DNA from: Gammaproteobacteria bacterium
GTDB lineage: Bacteria > Pseudomonadota > Gammaproteobacteria > Arenicellales > Poriferihabitantaceae
Assembly: GCA_022822625.1 (NCBI GenBank)
Contig: JAJEAV010000026.1
Location: 1-64,000 of the forward strand
Length of the DNA stretch: 64,000 bases
Reading direction: 5' to 3'
Shown here: positions 1 through 9,412 of the stretch, piece after piece
How the letters are laid out: each line of letters starts with the position of its first letter
Numbering within the stretch: position 1 is the first letter of the stretch
The notes under the pieces: generated by a model
The model's database searches: none
What the model was told of the DNA's origin: nothing
What the model saw: only the letters and a program-made list of their open reading frames with translations
Made by a program: the position numbers and the translations under genes

Positions 1-1
1 C

Positions 2-400
2 TTTCGAAGAAAATCCTCGAGTCCCAAACTCAATGTACTAAACACGGCACTTATGACGGTCGAAAGCGGATACAGCTTCGATGAGGCTATGGCGGACCGA
101 ACCTACCGGGGGAGACTTGTTGAAAGTGCAGTTGGTGCCCATTTGTTTAACACGGGCATGTCGGATTGCCGCCTTCACTACTGGCGAAACGAAAACCATG
201 AAGTAGATTTTGTTCTGTCAAGAGGTCCGAAAACAATTGCCTTTGAAGTGAAAAGTGGCCCATACAGACGACAAAAAATGTCTGGGCTTGAATTGTTTGC
301 AAGGGAATTCAATATTAGTCGGTCCATTGTTGTCGGAGATGGTGGAGAAATCCCCTTGTCGGAATTTCTTTCCATGCCGGTGGACGAATGGGTTAATTGA
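2..400 (+). CDS. C-terminal part of a DUF4143-family AAA ATPase (5' end lies outside the window)
   Basis: Frame is open from base 2 upstream of the listed ATG (FRRKSSSPKLNVLNTALMTVES...), followed by HEVDFVLSRGPKTIAFEVKSG, typical of the DUF4143 C-terminal domain. Confidence 0.75.
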   Translation, partial: FRRKSSSPKLNVLNTALMTVESGYSFDEAMADRTYRGRLVESAVGAHLFNTGMSDCRLHYWRNENHEVDFVLSRGPKTIAFEVKSGPYRRQKMSGLELFAREFNISRSIVVGDGGEIPLSEFLSMPVDEWVN

Positions 401-3400
401 TCATGGAAACCTATATCTCCAGAAAAGTTCGGGAAATCAGGTATTCTGATGCACGCATGGACACGGATACAAAATCATATCCCATTGAAAATTTCCGGTC
501 CGTAGCTGCTTATGTATTACTGGGTCCACCGGGTGCTGGAAAAAGCACAACTTTTAATGAGGAGGCGCGTAACCAGTCAGGAACGTATGTGACTGCGCGC
601 AATTTTAGCACCTTCACTGATAAGCCAGAGTGGCATAACACTACTTTGTTCATTGACGGGCTTGATGAAATCAGGGCTGGCCAAGATGATAGACAAACCT
701 CGTTTGACAAGATTCGAAATACGCTCTACGGGCTTGGGTGTCCTAGTTTTCGACTGTCCTGTCGAGAAGCTGATTGGTTCGGTGCGTACGATACCGATCA
801 GCTAAAGGATGTGTCATCAGACAGGAGTATCAGGATATTACGCCTTGAGCCTTTGTCGGACAAAGATGTCTGCGACATACTACGGATTAACCTTCGTATC
901 CCAGACCCCGAATGTTTCATTACAGAGGCTCAGGAAAGAGGAGTTCAGGGTTTGCTAACCAACCCCCAAAGTCTTGAAATGCTTGCTCGTGCAGTGAATA
1001 ACGGTGACGGTTGGCCAAAAACAAAAACCGAGGCTTTTACTATGGCCTGTGAAACCCTCCTGAAAGAGCACAATAATAGCCATAGTTCAGTGACTAAAAA
1101 CAAATTCAGCATGCCTGATCTGATGAAGGCTAGCGGCAGGATTTGTGCAGTGCAGTTGTTAACTGGAGCTTCTGGATTTAGTATTACGAATACCGAAGAT
1201 GGCAATAACGTTGTCTCGCTAGAACAACTTTCGGAGCATGGAAGTGGTGTATACCTTCGATGCCTGCAGTCCAAGTTGTTTGAGTCAATGATCGATGGTC
1301 AGATGACTCCTGTTCACCGGCTGATTGCAGAGTTTCTGGCGGCGGGGTATTTGGCTAATCTTGTCGATAAAGACGGTCTACCCATTGCACGTTTCCTCTC
1401 ACTCGTTACCGGGCATGATGGTGTCGTAGTTTCAGAATTGCGCGGATTGGTTGCATGGCTTGGGGCACAATCCCAGATTGCCAGGTCGGAAATCATTCAT
1501 AGGGACCCTATCGGGACAGTTCTATATGGAGATGCTAGAAGATTCTCATTTGATGAGAAATACTTACTACTCAAACGGCTCAAAATTGAAGTTGACAGCA
1601 ATTGTGGACCACTTCCCTGGGATGTTCTGGTATCAAGTCTTGGTGAACTGATAACATCAGAAATAGCAGGTATTGTACAGAAAGCATTGGAAGAACCATC
1701 AAGGGAAGAGTCGGCACAGTCCTTTGCTGTCATTCTGCTCAAAGCGCTCAATAACGCTACTGTCCTTAAAGGTTTTAACGAACTGCTAATGCAAATAGTT
1801 CGCGATAAAACAAGATGGACTAGTGTAAGGAGAAGAGCACTTGAAGTACTTATACGTTACCGGGAGTTAGATAACGGGGGTTTCGATGAATTTATAACCT
1901 TGGTTGAAGATATCCATAATGGGAAGGTCCAAGACCACGAACACGACTTGACATTGTATCTGCTAGATGTGCTTTATCCCAACGTAATACCTGAATCAAA
2001 GATTATTGAATATCTCAAGATTCCAGTAACCTGGCACAATGACTTTGAGCATGAATATTTTTGGACCGTTCTTCTGCCAAGGAAATCTTCTCCGGAGCAG
2101 CTGGCGGTAATTTTGGATCAATTAGTAGACCGTTCTAATCAATTGTTAGAAAATGATAACCATCAATATTCGGCTTCTTTTCTTTATAAATTTGCAGGGG
2201 CTCTGCTAGCTGAATTCCTCAAAAGAGGGCATGAGTGTCAGGAATTAAATCGGCTGTTCGACTGGTTGGGGCTGATAATGGATGAAGATTGTCAGGATGA
2301 CCACTATTGCGACCAAAATATATCCGTCATTCGGGAATGGCTCGAAAAGCATCCAGAAGAATGGAAATTTCTGCTGTTAAGAAGCATTGATCTCTGTGCC
2401 GACCAAACTCCCGATACAGAATATGGCGAATTTTTCGCTTGTATGTACAACGAGGTACGTAGCAGGCTCTTCGACAAGAAACCAGATGAGTACGGGGTTT
2501 GGTATCTTGATCAGGCGATCGTTGCGAGAGATTGGAAGATTTCTCATTGGCTATTGGAGGAGGTGGCTGAGTGCTTACATTATGAATGGGGAAATCAAGA
2601 ATTATCGAACGAAATTATATTAGGCAGGCTTGCAGGTTTTCCTGATAAAAGGGATTTTTTCGCCAAATATCTCAAGAAAATGCAGGGTCATACGGAGTCT
2701 CGGGACAGGAAAATCCCGCTAAAAGAATCACAGGCGCGTACCAAGTATTCTGACTGGCATGATGATGTAAAGCCATTTCAAGATAAATTTCGTGAAAATA
2801 AGGCATCTCCTATTCTTCTGCATCGGCTTGCTATAGCCTATTTCGGCGGATACTCCGGTGTTCGCGGAAGTAATTCTAAAGAGCGGTTGAGGTTTATTTT
2901 GCGCAACAATAATCCGTTGGTCGAGGACGTGTTGACCGGATTTCGCAAGGCAATCGAACGGAAAGATCTCCCGGCATACAAGGAAATCCTGCGTCTTCGT
3001 GTTGCGAATCGTACGCACCATCTCGCTTATCCGATCATGGCCGGGCTTGAGGAAATTTCTAGCCCGGAAGTATTGGATAAAATGCTGGCAAAAAAAAGAA
3101 TTATCAGACTGGTCTTGGCAATTCACTACTCTGTGCCTGTATGGTCGACAAAGCGCAATCCGGCTGACCGGTCACCATTTTGGTTCAATAGGCTCCTGTC
3201 TGCTCACCCTGCAATTGTTGCCGATGTGTTGACAGAATTTGTGGTCGGACAGCATAGAAATCGTAAAACGGCCTCGCCCCTGTATGATTTGGCAAATACC
3301 AAGGAGTATGAGGAAGTGGCTCGTTTGGTCACGATGCCCATTTTGGAGAAATTTCCAGCCAACTGTACTTCTGAACAACTCTCGGACCTGAACTATTTAT

Positions 3401-4572
3401 TCGCATCGGCCAGTAAATTTTGCAACGGGCAGGCACTGTTATGCCTAGTAGAGAGAAGTTTGGCCAAAGATCGAATGAGTATTGCCCAGAGAATCCACTG
3501 GCTGGTTGCGGGATTATTTTTTTCACCTAGTGATTATGCTCCTAGACTAGAGTCCTATGTTTCCGGCAAGGAACGGCGGATTCGTTTTCTGGCAAAAGCA
3601 GTATCCGGGAGATTTGAGCTTTCCCAAACCATTCCCGATAATCAGAGAGTTGTCGTAGCAAGTTTACTTATCCGGTTACTTGGGACTTCATACAGGCCAG
3701 TTTTGCTTGATAACGATTCAAAAGGGGAAGATGAAGGCAATTTTTTCACGCCCGAGATGTTTACAAGTACAAGGCATCAGACCAGCATATACATAGAGCA
3801 GATGGCAAAAATGCCATCATCAGAGGCTACTAGTTCAATCCAGGAACTGCTATGCAATGAGAAATTGCGGCCATGGAAGTCTCACCTTGAAAGAGCTGCT
3901 TATCATCAAAAGGAAGTTCGGCGAGAAGATGAATTCCGTTATTACAGCTTGCAACAAGTACTTGATACTCTCGACAAGGGGGATCCTGCTAATGCAACTG
4001 ATTTGGCTGTCCTCACATACGAGAAACTTATGGAAATCAAAAGAGAGAGTCGTTGTGCTAATACATCTGATTGGCGTCTGTATTGGAATGTAGACAGTTA
4101 TAACCGTCCAGAGAACCCGATGCCTGAAAATGCTTGTCGTAACTTGTTGGCTTCAAAGCTAAGAGACAAATTGAAGATGCATGGAATTGGTGTTGAAAAA
4201 GAACGTTCCCATGTGGACGATAATAGGAGTGATATCAGTGTTATTTATCAAGGTTTTAATGTTCCAATTGAAGTGAAGAAAAGTTCTAGTTCTGATTTGT
4301 GGAGGGCAATAGAGACTCAATTAACACCAAAATACTCGATAGACCCTGGGTCTGGAGGTAATGGAATCTATCTTGTGTTCTGGTTTGGCAGGACTGAACA
4401 ATGTCGTGTGAAACCCCCACCTTCAGGGAAGACCCCACCAACTAGTGCAAGGGAACTTGAAGATAGGTTGAAGGAGATGCTGCCGGATGACAGGATGTAT
4501 AATATTCACATATGTGTTGTTGATGTATCGAAGCCGGATGAAGGTGTGGAGAGGGCAGGGGGCAATGCTTGA
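397..4572 (+). CDS. Large STAND/NACHT-like P-loop NTPase with C-terminal PD-(D/E)XK-like domain; putative defence protein
   Basis: Walker A GPPGAGKST, Walker B TLFIDGLDE, sensor-like FRLSCREADW, long helical middle, C-terminal SDISVIYQGFNVPIEVKKSSSSDLWRAIETQL (D...ExK). Start is TTG 397 or ATG 403. Confidence 0.7.
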   Translation: MIMETYISRKVREIRYSDARMDTDTKSYPIENFRSVAAYVLLGPPGAGKSTTFNEEARNQSGTYVTARNFSTFTDKPEWHNTTLFIDGLDEIRAGQDDRQTSFDKIRNTLYGLGCPSFRLSCREADWFGAYDTDQLKDVSSDRSIRILRLEPLSDKDVCDILRINLRIPDPECFITEAQERGVQGLLTNPQSLEMLARAVNNGDGWPKTKTEAFTMACETLLKEHNNSHSSVTKNKFSMPDLMKASGRICAVQLLTGASGFSITNTEDGNNVVSLEQLSEHGSGVYLRCLQSKLFESMIDGQMTPVHRLIAEFLAAGYLANLVDKDGLPIARFLSLVTGHDGVVVSELRGLVAWLGAQSQIARSEIIHRDPIGTVLYGDARRFSFDEKYLLLKRLKIEVDSNCGPLPWDVLVSSLGELITSEIAGIVQKALEEPSREESAQSFAVILLKALNNATVLKGFNELLMQIVRDKTRWTSVRRRALEVLIRYRELDNGGFDEFITLVEDIHNGKVQDHEHDLTLYLLDVLYPNVIPESKIIEYLKIPVTWHNDFEHEYFWTVLLPRKSSPEQLAVILDQLVDRSNQLLENDNHQYSASFLYKFAGALLAEFLKRGHECQELNRLFDWLGLIMDEDCQDDHYCDQNISVIREWLEKHPEEWKFLLLRSIDLCADQTPDTEYGEFFACMYNEVRSRLFDKKPDEYGVWYLDQAIVARDWKISHWLLEEVAECLHYEWGNQELSNEIILGRLAGFPDKRDFFAKYLKKMQGHTESRDRKIPLKESQARTKYSDWHDDVKPFQDKFRENKASPILLHRLAIAYFGGYSGVRGSNSKERLRFILRNNNPLVEDVLTGFRKAIERKDLPAYKEILRLRVANRTHHLAYPIMAGLEEISSPEVLDKMLAKKRIIRLVLAIHYSVPVWSTKRNPADRSPFWFNRLLSAHPAIVADVLTEFVVGQHRNRKTASPLYDLANTKEYEEVARLVTMPILEKFPANCTSEQLSDLNYLFASASKFCNGQALLCLVERSLAKDRMSIAQRIHWLVAGLFFSPSDYAPRLESYVSGKERRIRFLAKAVSGRFELSQTIPDNQRVVVASLLIRLLGTSYRPVLLDNDSKGEDEGNFFTPEMFTSTRHQTSIYIEQMAKMPSSEATSSIQELLCNEKLRPWKSHLERAAYHQKEVRREDEFRYYSLQQVLDTLDKGDPANATDLAVLTYEKLMEIKRESRCANTSDWRLYWNVDSYNRPENPMPENACRNLLASKLRDKLKMHGIGVEKERSHVDDNRSDISVIYQGFNVPIEVKKSSSSDLWRAIETQLTPKYSIDPGSGGNGIYLVFWFGRTEQCRVKPPPSGKTPPTSARELEDRLKEMLPDDRMYNIHICVVDVSKPDEGVERAGGNA

Positions 4573-4835
4573 GAGATTCAACCTACTTTCAACTATAGCT
4601 CCTTTCAATCACTTTGGCCTTCCATTCTCTTAAACTCTTGAAGACAAACAAGAAGGGAAGGGCCATCACCATCTGGGGGCTGGATTATAGAAGTCACTCG
4701 GCTCAACACCAATTGAACAACCAACACTATCCATATAATTTGGGAGATTGCTGAAGAAGTTTTTCGCTTCTTCTGCAGTATGTTCTCCCCCACGCACTAT
4801 TTTTTCGCAAGCCCTAAGGGTAACAACCCCTCTTT

Positions 4836-6890
4836 TTATGATGGGCTGGACTTGATATAAGTGACTTCAAATGCTTTGCTTGAACGGTGTTGCTGAAGAC
4901 GATTGGAAAAAGCAAAGGAATTATTCATTTCATAGGGTTGAAAAATATCCAAACCCCGGTCCAACGATATTTTCCAACCATGATCAGTCGTAATATGACG
5001 AGCATGGATTGATCTTGAGCTATCGAACTCCCAGGTGAATCGAATACCAGCTGAATAGCTTGATTCCTTTATTTTCTCAAAATTTTCCATTTGTTGATCG
5101 CACCTAACTTCATCTTCTGTTGTCACAAGATGTACAGACACTTCTTGGTCCAGACTCTTATGCTTGACAACAGTCTCCAACAGTTCCATCAGATTGCGGA
5201 TTTGATAGAAAAGGCGTATGTAGGGATCGGTAACCTTTATTTCAGTCGCTCCGCTCAAATAAGGGCCAAATAGACTGTCAAACGAGATACCTTTCTGATT
5301 TTCCTGATAGGCAAGATGCTGTTCCTCAAGAACGGGTTTGGTTGAAGATGATTTTGATTCGTTTTGAACTGGGTGTGTTTGCGTGGCGTCTGAAAAATCA
5401 CTGCTATCGCTATCCTTGACCACTTTATAGTAATAACTGGAATATTCACCTTCTTCCAGAGTGGTTACAGGTTCCACGCTCCGATCAGCCCTCTGATAAC
5501 TAAATTGAACGGATTCATATGTGGGGTCAATCCTCATTAACTGGTCCTTGACTCGCTTTCGTCCTTCGATAGAAAATCGAATTAACTGCTCAATCTCTTT
5601 GTCGGATGCATCGACATTTGGAAAAAGAATTTTCATCAGGCCAGAAAAGGTTTTATTGATTCCGTCTCGATCTCTAGTTGAAATATCAGGAGACAGCGCG
5701 AAACAGTCCTTGTAGCGGTCTGAGTAGTCATGGTTCCGTAAGGAACGAAGAATTTCAGCAAGGTAATCCACCACGAAGCCATAGCCATCAGAAAACATCT
5801 CTCCCCGAATGATATCGACTTCCCAGCCAGGAATATAGAAATGAATCCGATCAAGAAATGCAGAGTCGTAGAAGTTGCTCGGTAACTCGCAAAATAAATC
5901 TGAATGTTTCAGCATATATGGCACGGTATGTTGGGTATTTCCCACGAAAACCATTGAGGCATCGGCTCCCAGTGTTTCAACTCCACGTGAAAAAGACTTG
6001 TTGGCCATATAGTTTTTCATGATGTCAACCAAAGCCTTGTCTACTCGTTTTTGCCTGCCGGCAAATTCATCAAAGCCGATACAGTCCCAGTAGCCAACCA
6101 GGCCGATTTTTCCGGAGGAGTTATTTACGAATAGTTTGGGCACCGTTACCTCTCCACCCGATATCAAAATACCGTGAGGAGAAAATTCCGAGTAGATATG
6201 AGATTTTCCAGTTCCCTTGGGACCTAGTTCAATTAGATTGTAGTTACGCTCGCAATAAGGAATCAAGCGGACAAGCTGGGTCAGTTTGCTACGATATCCA
6301 AACATCTCAGGGTTAAGCCCTATGCTCTGTATCAGCAAGTCAACCCATTCTTCGGTAGAGAATTGCTTGCGGGCTTCTACATAACCATCAAAATCAAAAT
6401 GAGACATTTGAATTGGCTTTAGGCTACCCAAAATCCAGGGGCTGGAGCTTTTATCTTCGCAAAACTCGTACTCCAGATCAGCTATGCACCATACTCCACC
6501 AACCAAAAGCTTAGGATGTTTTTTTACGGTTCCTGAGTCAATCAGAATATTCTTGATCCCCAGGTTTGAAAATTCTGCTTCGTAGACATCTTTCTTGTCA
6601 TTCAGGTCAACGCTTATTTTATCGATGACTTTGTAGCGTCCTTTCTCTTTAATGTTTGAACGAACTAGGCCCGCTTCGTTGCGGTGTACATAATGCTTGC
6701 GCAGAATATCCTTGACTGTCTGGATACCTGACTGAATGGACGGTTCATCACTCGTGGCACAATATTGTCCTAAAAGGTATTCAAGTACATATGTGGGAAC
6801 GATGGCGTTTCCCTTGACCGTCTTGACGAGATCTTTGCGAACAACAAGCCCTGGGAAATGGATATTAATTTTCAGGTCAAGATCATCCAT
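4836..6890 (-). CDS. brxL: BREX protein BrxL (AAA+ Lon-like ATPase) with C-terminal MIT_C-like domain
   Basis: ELGPKGTGKSHIYSEFSPHGILISGGEVTVPKLFVNN...GYWDCIGFDEFAG; position at the end of the BREX operon; C-terminus GATEIKVTDPYIRLFYQIRNLMELLE...HARHITTDHGWKISLDRGLDIFQ. Confidence 0.92.
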   Translation of the reverse strand: MDDLDLKINIHFPGLVVRKDLVKTVKGNAIVPTYVLEYLLGQYCATSDEPSIQSGIQTVKDILRKHYVHRNEAGLVRSNIKEKGRYKVIDKISVDLNDKKDVYEAEFSNLGIKNILIDSGTVKKHPKLLVGGVWCIADLEYEFCEDKSSSPWILGSLKPIQMSHFDFDGYVEARKQFSTEEWVDLLIQSIGLNPEMFGYRSKLTQLVRLIPYCERNYNLIELGPKGTGKSHIYSEFSPHGILISGGEVTVPKLFVNNSSGKIGLVGYWDCIGFDEFAGRQKRVDKALVDIMKNYMANKSFSRGVETLGADASMVFVGNTQHTVPYMLKHSDLFCELPSNFYDSAFLDRIHFYIPGWEVDIIRGEMFSDGYGFVVDYLAEILRSLRNHDYSDRYKDCFALSPDISTRDRDGINKTFSGLMKILFPNVDASDKEIEQLIRFSIEGRKRVKDQLMRIDPTYESVQFSYQRADRSVEPVTTLEEGEYSSYYYKVVKDSDSSDFSDATQTHPVQNESKSSSTKPVLEEQHLAYQENQKGISFDSLFGPYLSGATEIKVTDPYIRLFYQIRNLMELLETVVKHKSLDQEVSVHLVTTEDEVRCDQQMENFEKIKESSYSAGIRFTWEFDSSRSIHARHITTDHGWKISLDRGLDIFQPYEMNNSFAFSNRLQQHRSSKAFEVTYIKSSPS

Positions 6891-6904
6891 TACTATCCTA
6901 TCCC

Positions 6905-9412
6905 TCAGAAATCGAAATCGGTAGTAAATGATCGACGCATACTATATCGAGCTGATTTGTATTCCTTGTAATGTGACGTGAAAGAGTGTTTTTCGCGAAG
7001 CCGCAGAATCACTTCTTGATTATTGACTTGATCAGCATCCCTTGTCAGCACAAAGCGTATCGGTAACTCTCTATCTCTAGGATGATCAGAAGCAAAATCA
7101 AAGGAAAGGACATGAAGGTCTGAAATGAGGTTGCCTGACTCGGTATAAATGCCTGCTTGTAGCTCACGTTGTTGCACTTTATCAGTAATCGGTTCGGCTT
7201 GGTACAGAATTACGGAAAGTTGTCCGGAGGTAATCACCGAACTGGCCCCCTTCAGTATATCCACCTCAACTTTTCTGACATCGCTCTGTCTCTTCTTGTT
7301 GACTTTAAGAACTGGTATTACTACTTCCTGGAGTGATGCACCGCCATGTACAAATCGGCTACCAGAACCTTTAAGGCGCAGACGATTGATTGATTTAGGA
7401 ATTTGAATTTCGATTTCACCAACCAGCCCAAGTTGTTCAGAAGTGAAGTGATGAAAGCTTTTCGATCGGGTTAAATCCTTGCCAAACACAAAACGGCGGT
7501 CTCGATAAAGTACTTCCTTGCCTGATGCGTCGACGCTCAAAAAATCACTTTCATCAAGTATTCGATGTTGATATATAAACCCATGATCTGCGGTAATGAG
7601 GATATTGCTGGCATTTGCTCCAGTTAGTCGGTTAATTAAATTATCAATATCGGATAAGGCTTCTTGCACTGCTTCAAAAGCCAAACCCTCTGAATGCAGT
7701 TTATCGCCCGTGTGGTCTATTCGATTGTGATAGATATAGACTACGTCGTTGTCTTTAAGCAATCCCCGGCTATCGTCACGGTTAAACTGCATGAAGTCCT
7801 CATATTTGATAGCTCGACTCCTATTGCCCACAGCTTCTTGCAATATCTTATTACGATTGACTGTACCTGCAGACTTTTTTCCGTTTACCAACACGGTTCC
7901 GGAATCATTATCGGTAATAGATAATTCGCCGTTGGGTAATAGCGATGCCATTCCAAGCTGGGTATAACTGGGCAACATCGAAAGCATTGGCTTTAATTCG
8001 GCACTGTATCGGTCTTTTTGTCGAATAATCGTAAGTAGTTCATCTCCGATTTCGTAACGCAGGGCATCGGAAATGATCACACAAACCTTGTTATTTTTGT
8101 GAAGGAATGGTTGAACCCAATGTTCGAAAAACTGGTCTTGCTTTATTATCGATTCGTCACCCCAGTTTTCAGCCCTATCAACGAATGATTGAAACTGATC
8201 GCCAATCTTTAACAAGAAATTATTGGTATAAAAATTTTCAATTTGTTCCATCAATCTTTCTGTAAGTGAGGCGTTTCCAGATCTGTGAACGTGATAAACA
8301 AATTTACGATAGAGTTGGTCCAGTCGATACCATGATTGGCAATATTGTTTGATGCCCTCAGCTAGACTGTTTGTGGTCAGATTTGTCTTGTGCAAGTTAT
8401 CGACAAATTGAGTAGCAAAATTAATCACCTCGTAAAGGTGCCGGAATTCACCATGCCAATGACTTTGTCGTCTCTGGCGAATCCAGTTAGACACATCATC
8501 ATGGGAAACTGTCTGTGACACTAGATTGTTTACTATCTCGGAGATTATTTTCTGGTCAATCAACCTAAAGTAATCTAGCTCCATTAACTCCCGAAAATCC
8601 CGTTTTTCTAGGTCCTGCTGAATACCAAGAACTTCAGCTGATTTGCCGGACAAGATTTCAAAACTGTCTTGAAAATTTCGACTGTCTTTCCAGTTCTTGA
8701 GAAAAAATAGAGCGTTATTAGTTAACTTCGATTTCTCCTGGATGCCTATGCCCATTGCGTAGCAGGACTTGAATAGTTCAATAGCAAAGTCCTGGATACC
8801 TGGTTCATCAGATTTATAGCCAAATTGACGATTTAGCTGGCTCCAGAGAAAATCATCCAAATTACACCGTTTGATCAATCTGATTTTCTCCTCGCTATCT
8901 TGAGACAACTCCTGTAGCAGGATTTCCATGATTTTGTCCAGACGAGAATCTCCTGAATCTACACAGACCGCCAGCATTTTCATACGGATTAGTTCAGGAG
9001 TGTCATCATGTGTGAGAATCTTCTTGAGAGATTCCCTTCGCTTAGCAGCTCTAAGCAGTTCCAGATGAGGCTTAATTACATCTGTAAATTCAACGCCCAG
9101 CTCTAATTCGGAAAGCCAGATGGATAACTGGTCTGCCCGGAATACTCCTTCAGCCAATTGCACATCCAGTAACCAGTTTTCCAAGTTTTCTGGTTCGGGT
9201 CCTTCGCGATAAAGCAGGAATTTTTGTTTCGGTTCTTTTTTCAGAATTCGGTACTTGATGCTGTATTCGTTGTTATCAATTTCCAGTTTTCCGACTTCAG
9301 GAAGATCAAGCATTTCAAATTCATTACGCAATTCTATATTGGAGTCGTACCAAAAGATAATGCGGTGCTGGCCGAAAAGACGGGTTAATGCCTGGGCAAT
9401 ACGGTTACTCAT
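6905..9412 (-). CDS. pglZ: BREX alkaline-phosphatase-superfamily protein PglZ
   Basis: 835 aa; N-terminal FGQHRIIFWYDSNIELRNEFE; VCVIISDALRYEIGDELL; ILITADHGFIYQHR. Overlaps the pglX stop by 4 nt. Confidence 0.93.
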   Translation of the reverse strand: MSNRIAQALTRLFGQHRIIFWYDSNIELRNEFEMLDLPEVGKLEIDNNEYSIKYRILKKEPKQKFLLYREGPEPENLENWLLDVQLAEGVFRADQLSIWLSELELGVEFTDVIKPHLELLRAAKRRESLKKILTHDDTPELIRMKMLAVCVDSGDSRLDKIMEILLQELSQDSEEKIRLIKRCNLDDFLWSQLNRQFGYKSDEPGIQDFAIELFKSCYAMGIGIQEKSKLTNNALFFLKNWKDSRNFQDSFEILSGKSAEVLGIQQDLEKRDFRELMELDYFRLIDQKIISEIVNNLVSQTVSHDDVSNWIRQRRQSHWHGEFRHLYEVINFATQFVDNLHKTNLTTNSLAEGIKQYCQSWYRLDQLYRKFVYHVHRSGNASLTERLMEQIENFYTNNFLLKIGDQFQSFVDRAENWGDESIIKQDQFFEHWVQPFLHKNNKVCVIISDALRYEIGDELLTIIRQKDRYSAELKPMLSMLPSYTQLGMASLLPNGELSITDNDSGTVLVNGKKSAGTVNRNKILQEAVGNRSRAIKYEDFMQFNRDDSRGLLKDNDVVYIYHNRIDHTGDKLHSEGLAFEAVQEALSDIDNLINRLTGANASNILITADHGFIYQHRILDESDFLSVDASGKEVLYRDRRFVFGKDLTRSKSFHHFTSEQLGLVGEIEIQIPKSINRLRLKGSGSRFVHGGASLQEVVIPVLKVNKKRQSDVRKVEVDILKGASSVITSGQLSVILYQAEPITDKVQQRELQAGIYTESGNLISDLHVLSFDFASDHPRDRELPIRFVLTRDADQVNNQEVILRLREKHSFTSHYKEYKSARYSMRRSFTTDFDF

